From contig NZ_WWCP01000001.1 of the NCBI RefSeq assembly GCF_009857505.1, positions 310,001 to 374,000 of the forward strand: DNA of 64,000 bases, read 5' to 3'. Positions 1 through 7,478 of the stretch are shown here, piece after piece. The notes beneath the pieces are model-generated. The model had not been told where the DNA came from and made no database searches. It was given only the letters and a program-made list of their open reading frames with translations. The translations under genes and the position numbers were made by a program. Origin of the DNA: Duganella lactea. GTDB taxonomy: Bacteria; Pseudomonadota; Gammaproteobacteria; Burkholderiales; Burkholderiaceae_D. How positions within the stretch are numbered: the stretch's first letter is position 1; each line of letters opens with the position of its first letter.

Positions 1-156
1 GAAGTGGTGGCCGCGTATGCGGATGACCGCGTATTCCAGAACGGCCACTGGGCTTTCGAGAAGGCTGACCCGCGGTGGCGCAGCCTGCACTACATCGCCG
101 GCGGCAATTTCTACGCCATCGGCGAAGCGGTGGTGGCGGATACCAACAAAACCTGA
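1..156 (+). CDS. 3' end of a probable flavin reductase family protein (partial)
   Basis: Frame 1 is open from the window edge to a TGA at 154-156 and gives 51 residues ending in VADTNKT. The stretch LHYIAGGNFYAIGEA resembles the C-terminal end of small FMN-binding flavin reductases (the DIM6/NTAB type), which use NAD(P)H to reduce FMN. This is recognition from memory of one short motif, so the family call is tentative; the reading frame itself is firm. The gene faces the minus-strand acyl-CoA cluster convergently and its start lies outside the window. Confidence 0.4.
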   Translation, partial: EVVAAYADDRVFQNGHWAFEKADPRWRSLHYIAGGNFYAIGEAVVADTNKT

Positions 157-236
157 CAAACGGATTCACCAAGCAATACAACGTGAAGAAGTTGATGTGG
201 TTTGAGCAGCACGCGGATATCTGTGCTTGATGCGTT

Positions 237-271
237 CCATGGGTTCCCGCCTGCGCGGGAACGGCGGTTAG
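237..271. repeat. REP-like palindromic element between convergent genes
   Basis: A perfect 8-bp stem (GTTCCCGC at 243-250, GCGGGAAC at 255-262) with a 4-nt loop is preceded by CATGG and followed by GGCGGTTAG. The same layout (CATG, GTTCC stem, AACGRCGGTT tail) recurs between gltB and gltD near 20972-21003, so this is a repeated extragenic element and not a one-off hairpin. It sits at the 3' end of the acyl-CoA dehydrogenase gene, overlapping its stop codon, and could help stop or stabilise that transcript. There is no T-tract. Confidence 0.7.
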
Positions 272-1395
272 AGGGCGCGGGCGATGAGGATTTTTTGGAT
301 GTCGCTGGTGCCTTCGTAGATTTGGCATACGCGCGCGTCGCGGTAGATGCGTTCCACTGGAAAGTCACTGACGTAGCCGTAGCCGCCGTGGATCTGGATC
401 GCATCCGAACAGACCTTTTCCGCCATCTCGGAGGCGAACAGTTTGGCCATCGCGGCTTCCTTCAGGCACGGCAGGCCGGCGTCCTTCATTGCTGCGGCGT
501 GCAGGATCAGCTGGCGCGCGGCTTCGATCTGCATCGCCATCTCGGCCAATTTGAATTGCACCGACTGATGCTCGAAGATCGGCTTACCGAAGCTTTCCCG
601 TTCTCGCGCATAGCTCAGCGCCGCTTCATACGCGGAGCGCGCCATGCCCACCGACTGCGAGGCGATGCCGATGCGGCCGCCCTCCAATCCGGATAAGGCG
701 ATCTTGTAACCCTGGCCTTCCGCGCCGATCAGATTCTCCGCCGGGATACGGCAGTTCTCGAACACGATCTGCGCGGTGTCCGATGAGTGCTGCCCCATCT
801 TGTGTTCAATGCCGGCGACGATGTAACCCGGCGTCGCCGTTGGCACCCAGAAGGCGCTGATGCCTTTCTTGCCCGCCGCTTTGTCGGTGACCGCCATGAC
901 AATCGCCACGTCCGCATGCTTGCCGCTGGTGATGAACTGTTTGACGCCGTTCAGCACATAGTGATCGCCATCGCGCGTGGCGGTGGTGCGCAATGCGGCG
1001 GCGTCGCTGCCGGTGTGCGGTTCGGTGAGGCAGAACGCGCCCAGCATCGCGCCTTGTGCCAGTGGCCGCAGCCATTGTTCCTTCTGCTGCGCGTTCGCAT
1101 ACATCATGCCGATGCTGCACACCGGGCAGTTGTTGACTGAGATGATGGTGGACGTGCCGCCATCGCCCGCCGCAATCTCCTCCAGCACCAGGGCCAGCGA
1201 CACGTAATCCATGCCAGCGCCGCCCAGCTCCTCGGGCACGGCGACACCGAAGGCGCCCAGCGCCGCCAGCTCCTTCAGCTCTTCCTTCGGGAAGTGGTGC
1301 TCCTTGTCCCAGCGGGCGGCGTTGGGGGCGAGACGCTCTTGCGCGAAAGTGCGCAGGGCGTCACGGATCATTTCGTGTTCCTGACTTAGTAGCAT
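268..1395 (-). CDS. Acyl-CoA dehydrogenase (short/branched-chain type)
   Basis: A 375-residue flavoprotein of normal family length. It should oxidise a short or branched acyl-CoA at the alpha-beta bond using FAD and pass electrons to ETF. Visible marks are the N-terminal helical domain, the FAD/substrate segment FCLTEPHTGSD around residue 125, and the C-terminal IYEGTSDIQ, in which Glu361 is the expected catalytic base (short-chain and isobutyryl-type position, unlike the Ivd gene upstream). It is the last visible gene of the minus-strand liu-like cluster, 15 bp after the SDR gene, so a role in valine, isoleucine or fatty-acid breakdown is inferred. The exact chain-length preference cannot be read from the sequence. 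Confidence 0.88.
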   Translation of the reverse strand: MLLSQEHEMIRDALRTFAQERLAPNAARWDKEHHFPKEELKELAALGAFGVAVPEELGGAGMDYVSLALVLEEIAAGDGGTSTIISVNNCPVCSIGMMYANAQQKEQWLRPLAQGAMLGAFCLTEPHTGSDAAALRTTATRDGDHYVLNGVKQFITSGKHADVAIVMAVTDKAAGKKGISAFWVPTATPGYIVAGIEHKMGQHSSDTAQIVFENCRIPAENLIGAEGQGYKIALSGLEGGRIGIASQSVGMARSAYEAALSYARERESFGKPIFEHQSVQFKLAEMAMQIEAARQLILHAAAMKDAGLPCLKEAAMAKLFASEMAEKVCSDAIQIHGGYGYVSDFPVERIYRDARVCQIYEGTSDIQKILIARAL

Positions 1396-1410
1396 CGTGT
1401 CTCTTCCCTT

Positions 1411-2079
1411 TTACCAGCCAATGGTGGTGCCATCGTAGGCGCGGTACACCGCTTGCTCGGACGTAGGGAGCGCCGCCAGCGTCGCGCGGATGCCGCTGGC
1501 GCTTTGTTCCACCGTGATGTCGGCGCCGGCGCCGCCCATGTCGGTCTGCACCCAGCCCGGATGGAAGGCGACGCAGGTGACGCCCTGCTTGCCATGCACC
1601 AGCGCCGTGTCGATCAGCACCGAATTGAGCGCGGCCTTGCTGGCGCGGTACAGCGAGCCTTGCGGCGATTGGCGCTCGCTCAAGGACCCCATGCGCGACG
1701 ACAGCACCGCCAGCTTGCCCTGCGCCGCGCCCACCAGCGGCGCGAGGATCGGCAGCAGGCGCATGGCCGCCAGCACATTGGTGTGCATGACCGAGTTGAA
1801 ATCGGCCTCGGTCGGGAAGCCATCGTGACGCGGGCCATACACACCGGCGTTGAGGATGGCGACATCCAGCTCTTCGCCATCCATCTTCCAGCCGATGCCG
1901 GCCACCGCTTCGACGTTGTTCACATCCAGCTTGTGTGGCTCGGCGCCCAACGCCGCCAGCGCGTCGCAGTCTTCCTGCTTGCGCGCTGTGGCGATCACGC
2001 GCCAGCCGTCCTTGCGATACTGCTTGACCAGTTCAAGGCCGATGCCGCGCGATGCGCCGATCACCAATACCGTCGCCAT
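1411..2079 (-). CDS. SDR family oxidoreductase
   Basis: A 222-residue short-chain dehydrogenase/reductase. It opens with the NAD(P)-binding fold [15 protein letters not shown] (TGxxxGxG variant GASRGIG), has an NAG motif (ILNAGVYG), a Ser in the LSSRMGS strand, and the catalytic YRASK. The start is placed at the ATG at 2077-2079 because its A overlaps the final base of the upstream thiolase stop (TAATG), a typical coupling signal, and the glycine motif begins six residues in. Upstream in-frame codons give only arginine-rich sequence. Substrate is unknown; by position it may act on a hydroxyacyl or related intermediate in the acyl-CoA cluster. Confidence 0.85.
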   Translation of the reverse strand: MATVLVIGASRGIGLELVKQYRKDGWRVIATARKQEDCDALAALGAEPHKLDVNNVEAVAGIGWKMDGEELDVAILNAGVYGPRHDGFPTEADFNSVMHTNVLAAMRLLPILAPLVGAAQGKLAVLSSRMGSLSERQSPQGSLYRASKAALNSVLIDTALVHGKQGVTCVAFHPGWVQTDMGGAGADITVEQSASGIRATLAALPTSEQAVYRAYDGTTIGW

Positions 2080-3278
2080 TACACCAGCTCCACGGCCATC
2101 GCGGTCGCTTCGCCGCCGCCGATGCACAGCGCCGCCACGCCCTTCTTGCCGCCGGTGCGTTTCAGTGCGCCCAGCAGGGTGACGATGATACGCGCGCCGG
2201 AGGCGCCGATCGGGTGGCCCAGCGCGCAGGCGCCGCCGTGGATGTTGACCTTGTCGTGCGGGATATCCAGGTCGTGCATGGCGGCCATCGGCACGGCGGC
2301 GAAAGCTTCGTTAATCTCGAACAGGTCAACGTCCTTGGTGCTCCAGCCGATTTTTTTGTACAGCTTTTCGATGGCGCCGATTGGCGCGGTGGTGAACCAG
2401 TCCGGCTCCTGCGCGAAGGTGGCGTGGCCGTGGATGCGGGCGATTGGCGTCAGGCCGAGTTCCCTGGCCTTCGATTCGCGCATCATCACCAGCGCGGCGG
2501 CGCCGTCGTTGATCGACGACGACGAGGCGGCGGTGATGGTGCCGTCCTTCTTGAACGCGGCGCGCAGCGTCGGGATTTTGTCGACCTTCGCTTTCAGCGG
2601 GCCTTCATCCTTGTCGATGACGGTGTCGCCGGCGCGCGAGGTCACGGTGACCGGTGCGATCTCCCACTTGAAGTAGCCCTCATTGGTGGCGACCTGCGCG
2701 CGTTTCACCGAGGCGATGGCGAAGTTATCCTGCGCCTCGCGGGTGAGCGCGTACTTGGCCGAGCACTCTTCGGCGAAGGTACCCATCGAGCGGCCTTCGC
2801 CGGTCTTTTCGTTGCGCGAGTAGGCGTCTTCCAGACCGTCGTACATCATGTGATCGAACATCATGCCGTGGCCGATGCGGTAGCCGCCGCGCGCTTTTGG
2901 AATCAGGTAAGGCGCATTGGTCATGGACTCCATGCCGCCGGCGATCACCACGTCGGCGCTGCCGGCCACCAGCTGATCGTGCGCGAAGATGGCGGCCTGC
3001 ATCGCCGAGCCGCACATCTTGGACAGCGTGACGGCGCCGGTGGACGTTGGCAAGCCGGCCTTCAACAGCGCCTGACGCGCCGGCGCCTGACCCTGGCCGG
3101 CCATCAGGCAGTTGCCGAAGTAGACATGTTCGACCAGCTTGGCGTCGATGCCGGCGCGTTCAACGGCGGCCTGGATCGCGACGGCGCCCAGGTCGTGCGC
3201 GGCCTTGCTGGAAAAGTCGCCCTGGAAGGCGCCCATGGGGGTGCGCGCGGCACCGACGATAACGATAGGATCGTTCAT
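2079..3278 (-). CDS. Acetyl-CoA C-acyltransferase (thiolase)
   Basis: A 399-residue biosynthetic/degradative thiolase that interconverts acetyl-CoA with acetoacetyl-CoA or cleaves 3-ketoacyl-CoA. The acylated nucleophile Cys89 lies in KMCGSAMQA, followed by GGMESM, the His of [10 protein letters not shown], and the second Cys in CIGGGEATA. The ATG at 3276-3278 (MNDPIVIVG) is chosen over a TTG six bases upstream because a GGGAG Shine-Dalgarno lies about 8 nt before the ATG but too close to the TTG. In this cluster it fits the last step of leucine breakdown, in which HMG-CoA lyase yields acetoacetate and acetyl-CoA, or an isoleucine or beta-oxidation thiolysis. Confidence 0.92.
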   Translation of the reverse strand: MNDPIVIVGAARTPMGAFQGDFSSKAAHDLGAVAIQAAVERAGIDAKLVEHVYFGNCLMAGQGQAPARQALLKAGLPTSTGAVTLSKMCGSAMQAAIFAHDQLVAGSADVVIAGGMESMTNAPYLIPKARGGYRIGHGMMFDHMMYDGLEDAYSRNEKTGEGRSMGTFAEECSAKYALTREAQDNFAIASVKRAQVATNEGYFKWEIAPVTVTSRAGDTVIDKDEGPLKAKVDKIPTLRAAFKKDGTITAASSSSINDGAAALVMMRESKARELGLTPIARIHGHATFAQEPDWFTTAPIGAIEKLYKKIGWSTKDVDLFEINEAFAAVPMAAMHDLDIPHDKVNIHGGACALGHPIGASGARIIVTLLGALKRTGGKKGVAALCIGGGEATAMAVELV

Positions 3279-3291
3279 GCTCAAATCTCCC

Positions 3292-4476
3292 TTAACAAGT
3301 TTCTGCGAACAGCTCGCGGCCGATCAGCATGCGGCGGATTTCGCTGGTGCCGGCGCCGATTTCATACAGCTTGGCGTCGCGCCACAGGCGGCCCACAGGG
3401 TATTCGTTGATATAGCCGTTGCCGCCCAGCGTCTGGATCGCCTCGCCGGCCATCCAGGTCGCCTTTTCGGCGCTGTAGAGGATGGCGCCGGCGGCGTCCT
3501 TGCGCAGATTGCGCACCTGTTCCGGCGTGACGGCGCGGTCGCAGGCCTGGCCGACCGCATAGACGTAGGCCTTGGAGGCCATCATGGTCGAGTACATATC
3601 GGCGATTTTGCCTTGCATCAGCTGGAACTCGCCGATCGCCTGGCCGAACTGCTTGCGGTCGTGGATGTAAGGCACCACCACGTCCATGCAGGCCTGCATG
3701 ATGCCCAGCGGTCCGCCGGACAGCACGGTGCGCTCGAAGTCGAGGCCGGACATCAGCACATTGACGCCCTTGCCGACGCCGCCCAGCACGTTTTCGACGG
3801 GCACTTCGCAATCCTCGAACACCAGTTCACCGGTGTGGGAGCCGCGCATGCCCAGCTTGTCCAGCTTCTGCGCGATCGAAAAGCCCTTGCTGCCCTTCTC
3901 GATCAGGAAGGCGGTCATGCCGCGCGGGCCGGCGTCGAGGTCGGTCTTGGCGTAGACCACCAGCACATCGGCGTCGGGGCCGTTGGTGATCCACATCTTG
4001 GTGCCGTTGAGGACGTAGTGATCGCCCTTGAGGTCGGCGCGCAGCTTCATGCTGACCACATCGGAGCCGGCGTTGGGTTCGGACATCGCCAGCGCGCCGA
4101 TGTACTCGCCGGAAATGAGCTTCGGCAGGTATTGCTGTTTTTGCGCCACGTTGCCGTTGCGCTTGATCTGATTGACGCACAGATTGGAGTGCGCGCCATA
4201 CGACAGGCCGACCGAGGCCGAGGCGCGCGAGATTTCCTCCATCGCCACGATATGGGCCAGATAGCCCATATTGGCGCCGCCATACTCTTCCGGCACGGTG
4301 ATGCCGAGCACGCCCAGCTCGCCCATTTTGCGCCACAGGTCCATCGGGAACTGATCGCTGCGGTCGATCTCGGCCGCGCGCGGGGCGATCTCGGCGGCGG
4401 CGAACTGCTGCACGGCCTCGCGCAGCGCGGCGATATCCTCGCCATGGTCAAAGGTCAGGCCTGGGAGATGGAGCAT
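3292..4476 (-). CDS. ivd: Isovaleryl-CoA dehydrogenase
   Basis: A 394-residue acyl-CoA dehydrogenase that converts isovaleryl-CoA to 3-methylcrotonyl-CoA in leucine degradation, with FAD as cofactor. The diagnostic feature is the position of the catalytic base: Glu248 in [13 protein letters not shown], as in known isovaleryl-CoA dehydrogenases, whereas the usual C-terminal position reads [10 protein letters not shown] with no Glu. [14 protein letters not shown] and MSEPNAGSD are also characteristic. It follows the MerR regulator gene by 108 bp, and that gap holds a phased ACGT operator-like site. Methylcrotonyl-CoA carboxylase genes are not in the window and are presumably elsewhere. Confidence 0.93.
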   Translation of the reverse strand: MLHLPGLTFDHGEDIAALREAVQQFAAAEIAPRAAEIDRSDQFPMDLWRKMGELGVLGITVPEEYGGANMGYLAHIVAMEEISRASASVGLSYGAHSNLCVNQIKRNGNVAQKQQYLPKLISGEYIGALAMSEPNAGSDVVSMKLRADLKGDHYVLNGTKMWITNGPDADVLVVYAKTDLDAGPRGMTAFLIEKGSKGFSIAQKLDKLGMRGSHTGELVFEDCEVPVENVLGGVGKGVNVLMSGLDFERTVLSGGPLGIMQACMDVVVPYIHDRKQFGQAIGEFQLMQGKIADMYSTMMASKAYVYAVGQACDRAVTPEQVRNLRKDAAGAILYSAEKATWMAGEAIQTLGGNGYINEYPVGRLWRDAKLYEIGAGTSEIRRMLIGRELFAETC

Positions 4477-4526
4477 GTCTTCCTCTATTGTGTATGAAAT
4501 CCGGAACGGCCATCATACGCCGCTAT

Positions 4527-4544
4527 GACGTTAACGTAAACGTC
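4527..4544. promoter_or_regulatory. Probable LiuR-type operator in front of ivd
   Basis: The 18-mer GACGTTAACGTAAACGTC has 6-bp inverted arms (GACGTT / AACGTC) and three ACGT cores spaced exactly 6 bp apart (4528, 4534, 4540). It sits about 50 bp upstream of the ivd start and downstream of a MerR-family regulator gene. LiuR regulators are described as binding ACGT-containing palindromes before leucine-catabolism genes; that match is from memory. Binding here is inferred. Confidence 0.6.
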
Positions 4545-4556
4545 AACTACGGCGTC

Positions 4557-4586
4557 AACCCCGGTGTCAGACCTGACACCGGGGTT
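4557..4586. terminator. Long perfect inverted repeat at the liuR 3' end
   Basis: Fourteen-base arms AACCCCGGTGTCAG (4557-4570) and CTGACACCGGGGTT (4573-4586) are perfect complements around only two bases, and the right arm reaches into the liuR stop codon (TAA, complement of 4585-4587). On the transcript this would make a very stable hairpin, but no U-tract follows, so it could be an attenuator between liuR and ivd or a dispersed palindromic repeat. GGTGTCAG/CTGACACC motifs are, from memory, common extragenic repeats in this bacterial family. Confidence 0.6.
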
Positions 4587-4968
4587 AGGTTTGTGCGGCC
4601 AGCAGGCGCTTGCATTCGTCTTCGTGGGCCTGAATTTCGGCCAGCGACATTTCGATGTCTTCGCGTTGCTGTTCCAGCGTTTCGCGGTGCTGGCCCAGCA
4701 CATTCAGGAAGCGGTGCATCTGCGCCGCCGAGTCCTTGGGCGTCTCGTACATGTCGACCAGGCCTTTGATCTCGGCCAGCGATAGCCCCAGACGCTTGCC
4801 GCGCAGCGTCAGCTTCAGGCGGGTGCGGTCGCGCCCGGTATACACGCGGTTGCGGCCGCCCGCACCTTCGCGCGATGGGCTCAGCAGCCCCTGGTCTTCA
4901 TAGAATCGGATGGCGCGCGCGGTCACGTCGAATTCGCGCGCCAGTTCGGTAATGGTGTAGGTGGACAT
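4585..4968 (-). CDS. liuR: MerR family regulator, LiuR type
   Basis: A 127-residue regulator with an N-terminal MerR winged helix (YTITELAREFDVTARAIRFYEDQGLL in sense, residues 4-29), the RxYTxRDRTRLKLTLRGKRLG wing, and a C-terminal coiled coil (roughly residues 75-120) ending QTstop. There is no effector domain and no cysteine metal site, as expected for the short acyl-CoA-responsive LiuR group. Its position directly before ivd supports control of branched-chain acyl-CoA breakdown. The upstream region carries a nine-copy TTGACG array (complement of 4991-5044), which probably includes its own operator, so autoregulation is likely. No strong ribosome binding site is seen before the ATG. Confidence 0.85.
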   Translation of the reverse strand: MSTYTITELAREFDVTARAIRFYEDQGLLSPSREGAGGRNRVYTGRDRTRLKLTLRGKRLGLSLAEIKGLVDMYETPKDSAAQMHRFLNVLGQHRETLEQQREDIEMSLAEIQAHEDECKRLLAAQT

Positions 4969-4989
4969 GTTTTATATGGATTTCCGTTT

Positions 4990-5044
4990 ACGTCAACGTC
5001 AACGTCAACGTCAACGTCAACGTCAACGTCAACGTCAACGTCAA
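4990..5044. repeat. Hexanucleotide tandem array (CGTCAA)9 upstream of liuR
   Basis: Nine uninterrupted copies of CGTCAA fill 4991-5044, preceded by GTTTA. The array places ACGT cores every 6 bp (4990, 4996 and so on to 5038), the same phase as the three cores of the operator in front of ivd. Read toward liuR each unit is TTGACG, one base from the consensus -35 hexamer. It lies 22-76 bp upstream of the liuR start codon, so copy-number change would alter operator number and promoter spacing in 6-bp steps. Confidence 0.9.
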
Positions 5045-5311
5045 ACCATTGTAGCGCGAAACACACTGGTAGAACGTAGACTTGGTGGCGACCCGTGACC
5101 AACAAGATGCGCAATGGTATCGTGCGACGTGAAAGGCCACGCGGCAGGATCATAGCCATCCCGCGCTGGCTGGCCGAATAAAATTCACCCGCAAATTTGC
5201 CCGTCGTTGGCTCTGGCAGAAGCTAGAATGTTAATTATAATGCCGTAGGAAGTTACGATTGCCGCGCCCCTCGCATAGACTGACTTTCATGACGCAACGT
5301 GAAATAGTGCA
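5045..5311. other. Intergenic region upstream of the XRE-type regulator
   Basis: Together with the tandem array, about 340 bp between liuR and the next gene have no credible coding sequence. The part next to the XRE gene is AT-richer (AGAATGTTAATTATAATGCC near 5225-5244) and should hold its promoter. No hairpin with a T-tract, tRNA or known regulatory RNA was recognised. Confidence 0.5.
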
Positions 5312-5722
5312 ATGATGAATTCTTCTAATGAACGCGAAAGCTTTAGCCAGCGGCTTCAACAGGCTCTCAAGAATGCCCATTATTCGCCCGACAGTCCCAC
5401 CCGGCTGGCGCGCGAATTCAACATCCGTTTCGATGGCCGGCCGATTACCGTGCACGCCGCGCGGAAGTGGCTCGTCGGTGAGGCGATTCCGACGCAGGAA
5501 AAGCTGCGCATGATCGCTCAGTGGCTGGGCGTGCCGGCGGAATGGCTGCGCTTCGGCGGTCCGGAGGACGGCGCGCCGGCGGGCGACAACGGCGCGGCGG
5601 CCTCGCGGTTCGAGTCGGCCGACGTCAAGCTGATCGCGGATTTGCAGCGCCTGGACGAACACCATCGCCAGATCGCGCGCGAATTTATCCGCATGCTGGT
5701 GCGGGTGAATTACCAAAAGTAG
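5312..5722 (+). CDS. XRE/CI-like helix-turn-helix regulator
   Basis: A 136-residue protein with an N-terminal lambda-repressor-like fold: SPTRLAREFNIRF is followed by ITVHAARKWLVGEAIPTQEK, the recognition-helix region, and then LRMIAQWLGVPAEWLRFG. The C-terminal 40 residues (ADVKLIADLQRLDEHHRQIAREFIRM) look helical and could dimerise. This layout is common in stand-alone XRE regulators of betaproteobacteria. Two ATGs in a row (5312, 5315) leave the start uncertain by one residue, and there is no clear Shine-Dalgarno. Target genes are unknown; a 12-bp palindrome lies just after its stop. Confidence 0.8.
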   Translation: MMNSSNERESFSQRLQQALKNAHYSPDSPTRLAREFNIRFDGRPITVHAARKWLVGEAIPTQEKLRMIAQWLGVPAEWLRFGGPEDGAPAGDNGAAASRFESADVKLIADLQRLDEHHRQIAREFIRMLVRVNYQK

Positions 5723-5731
5723 TTATTTTTA

Positions 5732-5743
5732 CGTAGTACTACG
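5732..5743. promoter_or_regulatory. 12-bp perfect palindrome CGTAGTACTACG
   Basis: CGTAGT/ACTACG is a perfect dyad 10 bp after the XRE gene stop and 197 bp before the next start. It could be a regulator site for the small downstream gene. No copy was noticed upstream of the XRE gene itself. Confidence 0.35.
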
Positions 5744-5939
5744 GAGCAATGTTGACCGACACGCGACCGCCGCATCATGCATGATGTGAAACAGGTTTCA
5801 TCTTTTGCCGGTTTTTGTTCGGATCAGCGCGCACCACAGGCGGCGTCCTTTTTATTTTCGCCACGTTTGCGAATAGTCATGGTCCCGACACGGATTTCAG
5901 GCACAATAGGACAGAACCTACTTTTTGGGGAGTCACGCT

Positions 5940-6122
5940 TTGAGCCGTTTGATGAAAAGCAACTACAGCAATGCCGCGCAGCTGAAAGATTTGATGACCG
6001 CCCCGCCCATGAGCGCCGCTCAGCATGCTGAAGTCATGCGCAAACGTATCGCCCAGCGCCGGATGCTGGAAGAGGCGCAGGAATTGAAACGCGCCAGCAG
6101 TTCTTACTACGACAAGCGCTGA
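5940..6122 (+). CDS. Small conserved-looking protein of unknown function (60 aa)
   Basis: The start is assigned to a TTG at 5940-5942 because a strong GGGGAG Shine-Dalgarno (5927-5932) sits 7 nt before it; the first in-frame ATG at 5952 would be 19 nt away. The product is basic and mostly helical: after a short N-terminus (SRLMKSNYSNAAQLKDLM) comes a helix rich in Arg/Gln/Glu (HAEVMRKRIAQRRMLEEAQE), ending SSSYYDKR. There is no signal peptide or membrane segment. Family not recognised. It ends 2 bp before the convergent ubiX stop. Confidence 0.6.
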   Translation: MSRLMKSNYSNAAQLKDLMTAPPMSAAQHAEVMRKRIAQRRMLEEAQELKRASSSYYDKR

Positions 6123-6124
6123 GC

Positions 6125-6727
6125 TTAGCCCGCGTCGCCGCCAGAGGCGCTCTTCAGGCCCGCCCAGCGCGGCGCCAGCGCGTGCTCGATACTGAACAGG
6201 TCGATCACGCGCGCGACCGTGTGGTCGACCATCTCGTCGATGCTTTGCGGGTTGTGATAGAAGCTCGGCAGCGGCGGGAAGATGATGCCGCCCATTTCCG
6301 TGACCGCCGTCATATTGCGCAGATGCGCCAGGTTGAACGGGGTTTCCCGCACCATCAGCACCAGCCGGCGGCGCTCCTTGAGCACCACGTCGGCCGCGCG
6401 CGCGATCAGGTTGTCGGACAGGCCATGGGCCACCGACGCCAGCGTTTTCATCGAGCAGGGGGCGATCACCATGCCGTCGCTCTGGAACGAGCCGCTGGCG
6501 ATAGCGGCGCCGACATCGCGCACCTTGTGCACCACATCGGCCAACGATTCCACTGCGCGCCGCTGCAAGCCGGTTTCCTGGTGCAGCGTGAGGACGGCGG
6601 CGTCCGAAATCAGCAGATGGGTTTCGACGCCGTTAAGATCGCGTAAATGTTGCAGCAGACGCACGCCATACACCGCGCCGGTGGCGCCGGTGATGGCGAT
6701 GATGATCCGCTGCGGGCGATCAGGCAT
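6125..6727 (-). CDS. ubiX: Flavin prenyltransferase UbiX
   Basis: A 200-residue enzyme that joins dimethylallyl phosphate to reduced FMN to make prenylated FMN, the cofactor of UbiD-type decarboxylases in ubiquinone synthesis. The N-terminal Rossmann segment [21 protein letters not shown] binds FMN phosphate. [22 protein letters not shown] and [20 protein letters not shown] are the conserved UbiX loops with the active-site Ser and Arg/Glu, and [13 protein letters not shown] follows. Its start overlaps the grxD stop by 8 bp, so the two are co-transcribed and probably co-translated. Length and motifs are normal. Confidence 0.93.
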   Translation of the reverse strand: MPDRPQRIIIAITGATGAVYGVRLLQHLRDLNGVETHLLISDAAVLTLHQETGLQRRAVESLADVVHKVRDVGAAIASGSFQSDGMVIAPCSMKTLASVAHGLSDNLIARAADVVLKERRRLVLMVRETPFNLAHLRNMTAVTEMGGIIFPPLPSFYHNPQSIDEMVDHTVARVIDLFSIEHALAPRWAGLKSASGGDAG

Positions 6728-7031
6728 CCAGCAGCGCTTTCAGTTCGCCCGACTCGAACATTTCATTCATGATGTCCGAACCGCCGATGAATTCACCCTT
6801 CACGTACAGCTGCGGAATGGTTGGCCAGTTCGAATAGTCCTTGATGCCCTGGCGAACTTCCGGATCTTCCAGCACGTTGACGGTGGCGATGTTTTCCACG
6901 CCGCACGCTTTCAGGATCTGGATGGCGCGGCCGGAGAAGCCGCATTGTGGGAACTGGGCGGTGCCCTTCATGAACAGCACCACCGGAGTGTTGGTCACGG
7001 TTTCTTTGATCCAGGTTTGTACGTCGCTCAT
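6720..7031 (-). CDS. grxD: Monothiol glutaredoxin, Grx4 family
   Basis: A 103-residue CGFS-type monothiol glutaredoxin with active-site Cys30 in QCGFSGRA. The glutathione-binding residues are also visible in [19 protein letters not shown] (TVP-like TIP plus GGxD). Proteins of this family carry a glutathione-ligated [2Fe-2S] cluster and move it to acceptor proteins, often with BolA partners; an ibaG/BolA-like gene is present at 28524. The gene is first of a two-gene unit with ubiX. Confidence 0.95.
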   Translation of the reverse strand: MSDVQTWIKETVTNTPVVLFMKGTAQFPQCGFSGRAIQILKACGVENIATVNVLEDPEVRQGIKDYSNWPTIPQLYVKGEFIGGSDIMNEMFESGELKALLDA

Positions 7032-7123
7032 AGCTGCCTCTAGGGGTAAAAGATGTGGAATATCGGCATTTTATAAGAAATGCGCGCGCGATGTATTTGA
7101 CGCGGCAAAAAATCCGCGTATGA

Positions 7124-7150
7124 TCGCTATATCGAGTTCCGATATAGCGA
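7124..7150. promoter_or_regulatory. Inverted repeat operator in front of padR
   Basis: Perfect 11-bp arms TCGCTATATCG (7124-7134) and CGATATAGCGA (7140-7150) flank AGTTC. The right arm ends 10 bp before the padR start codon, overlapping where the core promoter and transcript start must lie. Self-binding PadR repressors commonly use such dyads, so negative autoregulation is likely. No Shine-Dalgarno is visible between the dyad and the ATG, which suggests a very short or absent leader. Confidence 0.7.
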
Positions 7151-7160
7151 CTAGCGACAT

Positions 7161-7478
7161 ATGACCCAGTTTGCCAAGTACCTGCCCCTGTCCGAAGCCA
7201 CGTTCTACGTGATGCTGGCGCTGAGCCAGCGGCCGCTGCACGGCTACGCCATCATGCAGCAGGCGCAAGCGATGAGCGCCGGTAGCGTCGCGCTGGGGCC
7301 GGGCACGCTGTACGGCATTTTCGGCACGCTGGAGAAGCAGGCATTGATCGTCAAGGTGGCGGAAGAGGAGCGGCGCAAGATTTATGCGCTGACGGAACTG
7401 GGCCGGTCGGTGCTGGCGGAGCAGGTGCGCCGGCTGGAAATCATGGTGAACAGCGCGCGCGGGGTGACATGGAAATGA
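7161..7478 (+). CDS. PadR family transcriptional regulator
   Basis: A 105-residue regulator with the PadR winged helix: EATFYVMLALSQRPLHGYAI, then GTLYGIFGTLEKQALI and the wing EEERRKIYALTELG, closing with a short dimerisation helix. It belongs to the short PadR group normally paired with a DUF2812 membrane protein as the second gene. That partner begins here at 7469, overlapping the padR 3' end by 10 bp, but is broken by an internal deletion. Autoregulation through the dyad at 7124-7150 is inferred. Confidence 0.88.
   Translation: MTQFAKYLPLSEATFYVMLALSQRPLHGYAIMQQAQAMSAGSVALGPGTLYGIFGTLEKQALIVKVAEEERRKIYALTELGRSVLAEQVRRLEIMVNSARGVTWK

Noticed and set aside
4990-5044. CRISPR-like array
   Set aside because: Units are 6 bp with no spacers and there are no cas genes; it is a simple sequence repeat.
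4923-5159. Minus-strand open frame with nine Asp-Val pairs
   Set aside because: The repeat peptide is just the CGTCAA array read in frame; there is no ribosome binding site or family match, and the frame overlaps the start of liuR.
5777-6031. 84-codon plus-strand frame upstream of the small TTG gene
   Set aside because: No ribosome binding site and no family pattern; it overlaps the better supported 60-residue gene in another frame.
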